A DNA stretch of 64,000 nucleotides, from positions 5,543,501 to 5,607,500 of the forward strand of contig NZ_FNSM01000001.1 in NCBI RefSeq assembly GCF_900105415.1, given 5' to 3'. Shown here one piece after another: positions 54,902 to 61,563 of the stretch; position 1 is the first letter of the stretch; the number at the start of each line of letters is the position of its first letter. The notes under the pieces are model-generated. The model saw only the letters and a list, made by a program, of their open reading frames with translations. It ran no database searches and was not told the origin of the DNA. This DNA is from Streptomyces sp. TLI_105. GTDB lineage: Bacteria; Actinomycetota; Actinomycetes; Streptomycetales; Streptomycetaceae. The position numbers and the translations under genes are program-made.

Positions 54902-56322
54902 GAGGAGCCTCCGTCGTGGGTGAGCAGGTGGAGCAGGGGGGCCTCGTCGGGCAGGGCTTCGTCGCCCTCCCAGGCCCGTGCGAGCGCGCCGACCGCGGCC
55001 AGGTCGCCGAGGAGGACGCCCCCGACGAGCCGGTCCCCGCGGACGACGACCTTCCGGTACGCGCTGCGCGTGGCGTCGGTGAGCTGGACGACGTCGTCAC
55101 CGGGGCGGGCGGTGACTTCGCCGAAGGCGGCGAGATCGAGGGGCCTCGGGCCGCCGAGGGTGAGGCGGGTGAGGGCGCGGGTGCCGGTGTACCGCGCTGC
55201 GGGGCCGCCTTCCGCCGGGGCGGCCACCTCTGCCCCGTGTGGGCAATCGTCCCGCTGGGCGGGACGGGTGGGCACACAGGACGGCGCCCTCGGCGGCGCC
55301 TCCGCCTCCGGTTCCTCCCCGCACCCCGAGGGCGAGGCGCTCTCGGTGCGGGTCCAGGCGCGGAGGGCGAAGGCACCCGCAGGGGTGCCGCCCGTTGTGC
55401 CCACCCGTTCCGCCCCGGCGGAACGCTTGCCCACAACGGACGTCAGGAGGTCCGCCAAGGCGTCCGCCTGTTCCAGCGCCGGGCCCGCCAGGCCGTACAC
55501 GCGCCCCGCGTGCTCCGCGCAGTCGCCGATCGCGTGGATGTACGGGTCCGACGTCCGCAGCTCGTCGTCGACCACGATCCCCGTCGCGACGGACAGACCC
55601 GCCTCCCGGGCCAGGGCCACCCGAGGCCGTACCCCGCAGGCGAGGACCACGACCTGTGCGTCGAGGACGAAGCCGTCGGCGAGTTCGACCGCCGTGACCG
55701 CCCCGTCCCGCTGCCGCAGGCCGCTGACCCGGCACTCGGTGTGGACCTCGACCCCGAGGGCCTCGACGTGCTCCCGGAGCAGCGCCGAGGCGTGCTCGTC
55801 GAGCTGCCGTTCCATGAGGCGCTCGCCCTGCTGGGTGAGGACCACGTCCGCGCCCCGCTCGGCGAGGGCCCGCGCGGCGGAGACCCCGAGGAGTCCGCCG
55901 CCGATGACCACGGCCCGCACCCCGGGCCGTACCAGGGCGCGCAGCTCCAGGCAGTCGTCGAGGGTACGGAAGGGGTGGACGCCGACCGGGAGCGCCGCCC
56001 CGCGCAGTCCGCGCAGCGGCGGGAGCACGGGGTTGGAGCCGGTGGCCAGGACGAGCCGGTCGTAGGCGACGAGCGAGCCGTCCGCGCACTCGACGGTCCG
56101 CGCCGCCCGGTCGATCCGCACCGCCCGCACCCCGAGCCGTACCGGCTCGCGGGTCCCGGGCAGGGCGATCACCTCGGGGGCGTACCGTCCGGCGAGGACG
56201 TCGGCGAGCAGCACCCTGTTGTAGGGGGCGTGCGGCTCCTCGCCGAGGAGGGTGACGGGCAGGCGCTGGGCGAGCCGGGCGCCCGCCGTCCCGCCCCCGA
56301 CCACCACGATCCGTGTACTCAT
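54898..56322 (-). CDS. NAD(P)/FAD oxidoreductase of the nitrite reductase operon, with in-frame element insertion
   Basis: A 474-residue FAD oxidoreductase related to the N-terminal half of NirB (VVVGGGTAGARLAQRL, VLATGSNPVLPPLRG, VVIGGGLLGVSAARAL, and the FAD-binding GDCAEHAGRVYGLAGPAL near 270-285). It presumably feeds electrons to NirB or another acceptor. Residues about 295-363 are encoded by the MITE-like element 55235-55439 and have no family similarity. The frame reopens in register at ARYTGTRALTRLTLGG, and the rest is normal. Without the insert it would be about 405 residues, the usual size. It starts the operon under the GlnR-like site, and its 3' end overlaps nirB by 4 bases (ATGA). 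Confidence 0.88.
   Translation of the reverse strand: MSTRIVVVGGGTAGARLAQRLPVTLLGEEPHAPYNRVLLADVLAGRYAPEVIALPGTREPVRLGVRAVRIDRAARTVECADGSLVAYDRLVLATGSNPVLPPLRGLRGAALPVGVHPFRTLDDCLELRALVRPGVRAVVIGGGLLGVSAARALAERGADVVLTQQGERLMERQLDEHASALLREHVEALGVEVHTECRVSGLRQRDGAVTAVELADGFVLDAQVVVLACGVRPRVALAREAGLSVATGIVVDDELRTSDPYIHAIGDCAEHAGRVYGLAGPALEQADALADLLTSVVGKRSAGAERVGTTGGTPAGAFALRAWTRTESASPSGCGEEPEAEAPPRAPSCVPTRPAQRDDCPHGAEVAAPAEGGPAARYTGTRALTRLTLGGPRPLDLAAFGEVTARPGDDVVQLTDATRSAYRKVVVRGDRLVGGVLLGDLAAVGALARAWEGDEALPDEAPLLHLLTHDGGSS
55235..55439. mobile_element. MITE-like palindrome-ended element, copy B, inside a coding sequence
   Basis: The left end CCGTGTGGGCAATCGTCCCG and the right end, read in reverse complement (CCGTTGTGGGCAAGCGTTCC), are about 50-bp terminal inverted repeats with a handful of differences; both continue CGGGTGGGCACA. 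The interior has a further palindrome (CGCACCCCGAGGGC...GCGCTCTCGGTGCG). No gene of its own is encoded. The element keeps the host frame open (about 68 codons), so it acts as a peptide insertion. It is related to the element at 18200-18445. No clear target duplication was found by eye. Confidence 0.8.
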
Positions 56323-56344
56323 ACCGGAAGGGTGCGGGGCCGGT

Positions 56345-56382
56345 GTTACCCGTCGGGATCCCGACTGTTTCCCGTACGGAAC
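56345..56382. promoter_or_regulatory. Probable GlnR box of the nitrite reductase operon
   Basis: GTTAC-N6-GGATC-N6-GTTTC-N6-GGAAC has the 11-base periodicity of the GlnR consensus GTNAC-N6-GAAAC repeated twice; 16 of 20 fixed or loose positions match by my count. It lies 23-60 bases upstream of the first gene. GlnR is known to activate nitrite reductase genes in Streptomyces. Confidence 0.7.
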
Positions 56383-56492
56383 GCTGATCTCCGTCCGGGC
56401 CGAGGGCCGCTGTGAGGCCGCAAGCTCTGAACCAGCTCAACGATCAGGCGATCGATGGACGGGGCAACGATCGCCTCCCTAGGCTCACGACC

Positions 56493-57278
56493 ATGCCCGA
56501 CATCTCGCTGACCACCCTTGTCCTGCTCTGTCTCGCCGCGCTCGTGGCGGGCTGGATCGACGCCGTGGTGGGCGGTGGCGGGCTGCTCCAGCTGCCCGCC
56601 CTGCTGCTCGGTCTTCCGCACGTCCCGGCCGCGTACGTCCTCGGCACCAACAAGGCCGTCTCGATCGTGGGCACCACGGGGGCCGCCGTCACCTATCTCC
56701 GCAAGGCGCCCGTCCATGTGTGGACGGCGGTGCGGATCGGGCTCGCGGCCCTCGCCGGCTCCATGGCCGGCGCCTTCTTCGCGGCCGGGATCAGCAGTGA
56801 GGTCCTGCGTCCGGTGATCATGGTGGTGCTGCTCGGCGTCGCGGCCTTCGTGATGCTGCGGCCCTCCTTCGGCGCGAAGGCCGAGGGTGAGGAGCGGGCG
56901 CCGCTGACCCGGGCGCGGATCGTGACCGCGATCGTGGTCGTCGGCGGCGGGATCGGGTTCTACGACGGTCTGTTCGGGCCGGGCACCGGCACCTTCCTGG
57001 TCCTCGCGCTGACCGCCGTGCTCCACCTGGACCTGGTGACCGCCTCCGCCACCGCGAAGATCGTCAACGTCTGCACCAACGCGGGCGCGCTCGCCATGTT
57101 CGCCTATCAGGGCACCGTGTACTGGCAGCTCGCGGCCGTCATGGCCGTCTTCAACCTCGTCGGCGGGACGCTCGGCGCCCGGATGGCGCTGAGCAAGGGC
57201 GCCGAGTTCGTCCGCGGGGTGCTGCTCGTCGTGGTGCTGTCGCTGGTCGCGAAGCTGGCCTTCGACCAGTGGGCCTGA
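56493..57278 (+). CDS. TSUP (TauE/SafE) family permease
   Basis: A 261-residue membrane protein with about eight helices in two halves. Signature segments: AGWIDAVVGGGGLLQLPALL with LGTNKAVSIVGTTGAAVTY, and FYDGLFGPGTGTFLVLAL with TASATAKIVNVCTN. TSUP proteins carry sulfite, organosulfonates or other small anions, in most cases as exporters. It is divergent from the nitrite reductase operon, but there is no proof it moves nitrite. ATG 56493 follows TAGGCT (56480-56485) by 7 nt, a leaderless pattern. Confidence 0.9.
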   Translation: MPDISLTTLVLLCLAALVAGWIDAVVGGGGLLQLPALLLGLPHVPAAYVLGTNKAVSIVGTTGAAVTYLRKAPVHVWTAVRIGLAALAGSMAGAFFAAGISSEVLRPVIMVVLLGVAAFVMLRPSFGAKAEGEERAPLTRARIVTAIVVVGGGIGFYDGLFGPGTGTFLVLALTAVLHLDLVTASATAKIVNVCTNAGALAMFAYQGTVYWQLAAVMAVFNLVGGTLGARMALSKGAEFVRGVLLVVVLSLVAKLAFDQWA

Positions 57279-57282
57279 GGCC

Positions 57283-57900
57283 CTATTTGACCCCGATGAG
57301 GTGGCCGAAGGCGACCACGTTCCCCTGATAGCCGTTCTTCTTCGAGAAGCCGCCGCCGCAGGTGATCACCCGGATCTCGGCCCGGTCGGCCTCGTCGTAC
57401 ACCTTGCGGTCCGGGAAGTGCTTGTTGTCGTAGACCTCGATCGCGTCGACCGTGAAGACGGCGGTCCGCCCGTCCGTCCGGACCACCTCGATCCGGTGGC
57501 CCTTCTTGAGCGCGCCCAGGGTGTAGAAGACGGCGGGCCCGTCGGCGTTGTCGACGTGGCCCGCGACGATCGCGGTGCCCTTGGCGCCGGGCGTGGTGCC
57601 GTCCCCGTACCAGCCGGCCAGGTTCCGGTCCGCGGCCGGCGGCACGTCGAGCGCGCCGTCCGCCGTGAGGCCGAGCCGGGTCACCGGGGCGTCCACGTCG
57701 GTCTCGGGGATCCGGAGCCGGACCGGCACCGAGGGCGGCAGCGGGTCGGCGGCGGCGTCGGTGTGCACGCTGGGTCCGGCGGCGAAGGCCTGCGCGGCCG
57801 ACGGGACGGGCGGAGTGACGTTCTCCGAGCCGTTGTGGACGAGCCAGATCCCGACGCAGGCGGCCGCGGCTATGCCCCAGCCCTTGCTCCTGTTGCTCAC
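57283..57900 (-). CDS. Class F sortase
   Basis: A 205-residue membrane-anchored cysteine transpeptidase. N-terminal helix (GWGIAAAACVGIWLVHNG) followed by a Pro/Ala linker, then the sortase barrel with the catalytic His in TAIVAGHVDNADGPAVFY, Cys in EIRVITCGGGF and Arg presumably in the following strand. The TCGGG active-site context and short N-terminus fit class F. GTG 57900. It lies downstream of a gene whose product ends in a sorting-signal-like tail, so that protein is its likely substrate. Confidence 0.9.
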   Translation of the reverse strand: MSNRSKGWGIAAAACVGIWLVHNGSENVTPPVPSAAQAFAAGPSVHTDAAADPLPPSVPVRLRIPETDVDAPVTRLGLTADGALDVPPAADRNLAGWYGDGTTPGAKGTAIVAGHVDNADGPAVFYTLGALKKGHRIEVVRTDGRTAVFTVDAIEVYDNKHFPDRKVYDEADRAEIRVITCGGGFSKKNGYQGNVVAFGHLIGVK

Positions 57901-57935
57901 CTGGGTTCCCTCGGTCGCGCTTCGTGGGGTGTGGC

Positions 57936-57978
57936 CCTGCCCCCGCCGGGCCGTGTGCGGGCGCGCGGCGGGGGCAGG
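57936..57978 (-). terminator. Hairpin between the sortase-substrate and sortase genes
   Basis: CCTGCCCCCGCCG (57936-57948) pairs perfectly with CGGCGGGGGCAGG (57966-57978), 17-nt loop. It may be a partial terminator that lowers sortase relative to substrate expression. Confidence 0.6.
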
Positions 57979-57991
57979 ACAGGCGGTGGTC

Positions 57992-58567
57992 TCAGTGGCC
58001 CTGCGCGCCGCTCGCCCGGCGCCGCAGGAGCCAGACACCGCCGACGGCAGCCGCGGCCAGCACCGCCGCGCCCGCCGTGACCTGGGCGGTGTCGGGGCCG
58101 ACGCTGCCCCCGACACCGGTCTGGACGTGGCCGCTCGGGCTCCGGTGCTTGACCCACAGGTCGCCCTTGGCGGTCTTGCCGTTGTCGCAGGCCACGCTGA
58201 TTCCGTAGGAACCGGCCTTGACGTGCTCCGGCACCGTGAACTGTCCGACCACGACTTCCTTGTGCGTGCTCGGCTTCAGCTGGAACTCGCCCGCGCCGAG
58301 CGAGTTCGCGTCGCCCACGCCGTGCCCGTGCTTGCCGCAGGCGAGCGTGTTCACGGTGACGGTCTCGCCCGGGGAGGCGGACGACGGGGAGAGCTCCAGC
58401 GACTCGTGGCCGCCGCCGCCCGAGTTCCAGTTCTCGCCGGTCGGGCTCCAGCTCTCGCTGTTCGAGTTCCAGCTGTCGTCGTTCGCGTATGCCGCGGGGG
58501 CGGCGAACGCCCCGATCGCGGCGACCGCCAGCGCGGTACCGGTGAGCAGGCGGGCAGTGGTGCGCAT
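57992..58567 (-). CDS. Secreted protein, probable class F sortase substrate
   Basis: A 191-residue protein: signal peptide 1-30 (cleavage near AYA-ND), a Trp/Ser/Asn-rich segment with repeats (SWNSNSESWSPTGENWNSGG), an Ig-like domain (LELSPSSASPGETVTVNTLA) with two cysteines (LACGKHG, VACDNGK), and a C-terminal VQTGVGGSVGPDTAQ, membrane helix and LLRRRASG. The xxTG-GGS before the helix resembles a noncanonical sorting motif, not LPXTG or LAXTG. The sortase gene follows 91 bases later on the same strand. A CTGATG/CATCAG palindrome lies upstream. Confidence 0.8.
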   Translation of the reverse strand: MRTTARLLTGTALAVAAIGAFAAPAAYANDDSWNSNSESWSPTGENWNSGGGGHESLELSPSSASPGETVTVNTLACGKHGHGVGDANSLGAGEFQLKPSTHKEVVVGQFTVPEHVKAGSYGISVACDNGKTAKGDLWVKHRSPSGHVQTGVGGSVGPDTAQVTAGAAVLAAAAVGGVWLLRRRASGAQGH

Positions 58568-58679
58568 GGGGGTCCTCCGGGGCGCGCGAGCGGTCATGCC
58601 GGCTGGTCCTGCCGGGAGGGACATCCCGGAGCCGGACCTTCTGAGACCGAGATAAGAGGCATGTCGCGCGCCCCGCCTC

Positions 58680-58694
58680 CTGATGAGGCATCAG
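58680..58694. promoter_or_regulatory. CTGATG-N3-CATCAG palindrome upstream of the sortase-substrate gene
   Basis: A perfect 6-3-6 inverted repeat centred 120 bases upstream of ATG 58567 on the minus strand, identical in arms to the one before the WxL-like gene. Confidence 0.5.
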
Positions 58695-58819
58695 GATTGC
58701 TCCGTCCGATACGGTGTGTCGCCTGGATTCCAGACGTTTCCGCAGGTCAGACCGGCCTACGGGCCGTCGGCCGGCGGCCCGTGCCGAACGGGTGAGCCGC
58801 CCCCGCGCGGCCCGGGACC

Positions 58820-59587
58820 CTAGGGCCGGATCTCGTCCCCCTTCACCGCCTCGTACGCCGCGAACACCCGCCCCATCAGCTCCTCGTCCACCGCGAACGT
58901 CAGCTCGTCGATCGCCGTCACGGGAGCGATCGTCCGGGAGTTGGTCACGAACGCGGCCCGGTAGCCAGGGAGGTCGGCCAGGGTGACCGGCCGCCGGACC
59001 GACTCCAGGTGCCGCTCCAGGAGGGCCATGGTGATGCCGGTGAGGCAGGGCGCCGACGGCCAGACCACCGAAGTGCCGTCCCAGAAGGCGATGTTGGTGA
59101 CCGCGCCCTCGGCGATCTCGCCGTACGGAGAGGTCAGCAGGGCCTCGTCGTAGCCGGCCCGGCGGGCCGCGTCGCCGTGGAAGCGCTGGCCGAAGCCGCC
59201 CAGGTGCTTGATGTGCGGCGCGGGCCGCCAGTAGTCGACGGCGGTCAGGCGCTGCGGGGCGCCGGGGCCGTCCGGGGCGGGGTCGGCGACGGTCACGGCG
59301 GTGCGGACGCCGGGGTACACGTACACCCGGACCGAGGCGTCCCGCCGCCCGGCGGTCGTGAGTGCCCCGGCGACGAGCTCGCGCACCCGCCCGCCCTCCA
59401 GCTCCCGGCCGAAGAGCTCGCGGGTCGAGCGGTCGAGGCGGTCGAGGTGCAGGTCGAGGCCCTTCACGCGCCCGTCCCGTACCTGCATCGCCGTGTAGTG
59501 GCCGTAACCGCTCATGAGGGCGGCGAGGAGCTGCGGATCGGCCGCCGGGGTGCCGTCGATCTCGATGTGCGCGGGAGGTGTCGTCAT
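58820..59587 (-). CDS. Class IV aminotransferase/4-amino-4-deoxychorismate lyase-like
   Basis: A 255-residue PLP enzyme of fold type IV. The Schiff-base Lys lies in PHIKHLGGFGQRFH near residue 130, EGAVTNIAFW near 160 carries the PLP-phosphate Glu/Thr region, and TGITMALLERHLE the next loop. It could be an aminodeoxychorismate lyase or a branched-chain/D-amino acid transaminase; I cannot decide. ATG 59587 follows TACGGT by 6 nt on the minus strand, so a leaderless mRNA is likely. Confidence 0.85.
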   Translation of the reverse strand: MTTPPAHIEIDGTPAADPQLLAALMSGYGHYTAMQVRDGRVKGLDLHLDRLDRSTRELFGRELEGGRVRELVAGALTTAGRRDASVRVYVYPGVRTAVTVADPAPDGPGAPQRLTAVDYWRPAPHIKHLGGFGQRFHGDAARRAGYDEALLTSPYGEIAEGAVTNIAFWDGTSVVWPSAPCLTGITMALLERHLESVRRPVTLADLPGYRAAFVTNSRTIAPVTAIDELTFAVDEELMGRVFAAYEAVKGDEIRP

Positions 59588-59660
59588 GCCCTCACCGTAC
59601 GGCGAGCGGGCGGTGCCCGACCTCGACCGGCTTGACGGAGGCGGTACTTGGCGGAGGCGG

Positions 59661-59788
59661 TACTCGGCGACGTGCGGGACCTGCGGCGCTCGGCGCGTGC
59701 GGGACCTGCGGTACTCGGCGGTGCGCGGGACCTGCGGTACTCGGCGGTGCGCGGGACCTGCGGCGCTCGGCGCGTGCGGGACCTGCGG
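59661..59788. repeat. 25/26-bp tandem repeat, five units
   Basis: Units start at 59661, 59687, 59712, 59738 and 59764 with core CTCGGCG...GCGGGACCTGCGG; units 2 and 5 are identical, as are 3 and 4. There are no spacers, so it is not a CRISPR array. It occupies the promoter region between the divergent aminotransferase and ABC exporter genes, ending 41 bases before the ABC start. Confidence 0.9.
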
Positions 59789-59829
59789 CGCTTGACCTCA
59801 ACCAAACTTGAGGGACCACGATCCTCGGC

Positions 59830-61563
59830 ATGCTGTTCCGACTGCTCGCTCCCCGCCTCCGGCCGTACGGGCCCCTCCTCGTCCTCCTCGTCGCCCTCCA
59901 GCTCGTCCAGACCCTCGCCTCCCTCGCCCTGCCCACCCTCAACGCCGGCGTCATCGACGAGGGCGTCCTGCGCGGCGACACCGGCCGCGTCATCGGCGGC
60001 GGCGCCGCCATGATCGCCGTCACCCTCCTCCAGGCCGCCGCGGCCGCCGCCGCCACCTACACCGGCGCCAAGGTCGCCATGGGCGTCGCCCGCGACCTGC
60101 GCTCCGAGGTCTTCCGCCGCGTCCAGGACTTCTCCGCCCGGGAGCGCGGCCGCTTCGGCGCCGCCTCCCTCATCACCCGGACCACCAACGACGTCCAGCA
60201 GATCCAGACGTTCACCGTCCTCGTCCTCACCATGCTGGTCGCCGCGCCCCTCCTCTGCGCCGGCGGACTCGTCATGGCCCTGCGCCAGGACGTGCCGCTC
60301 GCGCTCGTCCTGCTCCTCTTCGTGCTCGTGTTGACCGGCGCCGTCGGCGCCGTCGTCCTGCGCATGCGGCCCCTCTTCCGCGGCATGCAGGAGCGCGTCG
60401 ACCGCGCGGGCCGCGTCCTGCGCGAGCAGATCACCGGCGTCCGGGTCGTCCGTGCCTTCGTCCGCGACCGGCACGAGCGGGAGCGCTTCGCCGCCGCCAA
60501 CGACGAACTCCTCACCGTCGGCCTCCGGGCCGGCCGGCTCCAGGCCCTCATGTTCCCCACGGTCCTGATCGTCTGGCAGCTGACGACCGTCGCCCTGGTG
60601 TACGTCGGCGCCCACCGCATCGACGCCGGAGCCCTCCAGCCGGGCGGCCTGGTCGCCTTCCTCGGCTACCTCCTCCAGACCTCCATGTCCGTGATGATGG
60701 TCCTCTTCCTCCTCATGCACATGCCCCGCGCCGAAGCCGGCGCCGAGCGCGTCCGCGAGGTCCTCGACACCCGCCCCTCCGTCACCCCGCCCGCCCACCC
60801 CGTCCGGATCCCGACCGGCCCCGGTCGCCTCGACCTCGACGGCGTCGGCTTCCGCTACCCGGGGGCGGAGGAGTCGGTCCTGAAGGACGTGGCGCTGGTC
60901 GCCCGGCCCGGTGAGACCACCGCGATCATCGGCTCCACGGGCAGCGGCAAGTCGACGCTGCTGGGGCTGGTGCCCCGGCTCTTCGACGCCACCGGCGGCG
61001 AGGTCCTCGTCGACGGCGTCGACGTGCGCGAACTCGACCCCGCCCTGATGGCCAGGACCGTCGGACTCGTCCCCCAGAAGCCGTACCTGTTCTCCGGGAC
61101 GGTGGCCACCAACCTCCGGTACGGCAAGCCCGACGCCACCGACGAGGAACTCTGGCACGCCCTGGAGATCGCCCAGGCCGCCGACTTCGTACGCGATCTG
61201 GAGCAGGGCCTCGACGCCCCCGTCTCCCAGGGCGGCGCCAACTTCTCCGGCGGCCAGCGCCAGCGCCTCGCCATCGCCCGCGTGCTCGTCGCCCGCCCCC
61301 GCCTCTACCTCTTCGACGACTCCTTCTCCGCCCTCGACCCCCGCACCGACGCCCGGCTCCGCACCGCCCTGCGCGAGGAGACCGCCGACGCGACCGTCGT
61401 CATCGTCGCCCAGCGGGTCTCCACCATCCGGCACGCCGACCGGATCGTCGTCCTCGACCGGGGCCGGACCGTCGGCACCGGCACCCACACGTCCCTCATG
61501 CGGGACAACCCCACCTACCGGGAGATCGTCCTCTCCCAGCTCACCGAGGAGGAAGCCGCATGA
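59830..61563 (+). CDS. Heterodimeric ABC exporter subunit, degenerate-site half
   Basis: A 577-residue half-transporter: six-helix membrane domain (1-320) and nucleotide-binding domain. Walker A GSTGSGKST, signature FSGGQRQRLAIARVL, Walker B LYLFDDSFSALD: the catalytic Glu after Walker B is Asp, as in the BmrC/TM287 subunit of asymmetric exporters. It probably pairs with the next protein, whose signature is altered, giving one active and one inactive ATP site. The stop overlaps the next start (ATGA). Multidrug or lipid export is likely. Repeat array in its upstream region. Confidence 0.9.
   Translation: MLFRLLAPRLRPYGPLLVLLVALQLVQTLASLALPTLNAGVIDEGVLRGDTGRVIGGGAAMIAVTLLQAAAAAAATYTGAKVAMGVARDLRSEVFRRVQDFSARERGRFGAASLITRTTNDVQQIQTFTVLVLTMLVAAPLLCAGGLVMALRQDVPLALVLLLFVLVLTGAVGAVVLRMRPLFRGMQERVDRAGRVLREQITGVRVVRAFVRDRHERERFAAANDELLTVGLRAGRLQALMFPTVLIVWQLTTVALVYVGAHRIDAGALQPGGLVAFLGYLLQTSMSVMMVLFLLMHMPRAEAGAERVREVLDTRPSVTPPAHPVRIPTGPGRLDLDGVGFRYPGAEESVLKDVALVARPGETTAIIGSTGSGKSTLLGLVPRLFDATGGEVLVDGVDVRELDPALMARTVGLVPQKPYLFSGTVATNLRYGKPDATDEELWHALEIAQAADFVRDLEQGLDAPVSQGGANFSGGQRQRLAIARVLVARPRLYLFDDSFSALDPRTDARLRTALREETADATVVIVAQRVSTIRHADRIVVLDRGRTVGTGTHTSLMRDNPTYREIVLSQLTEEEAA

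Noticed and set aside
54898..56322. Calling the reductase a pseudogene because of its insertion
   Set aside because: The frame is intact throughout, the residues before and after match the family, and 4-base coupling to nirB is kept. It is described as an altered but open gene.
59661..59788. Possible CRISPR array
   Set aside because: The 25/26-bp units are directly adjacent with no spacers, and no cas gene is in the window.
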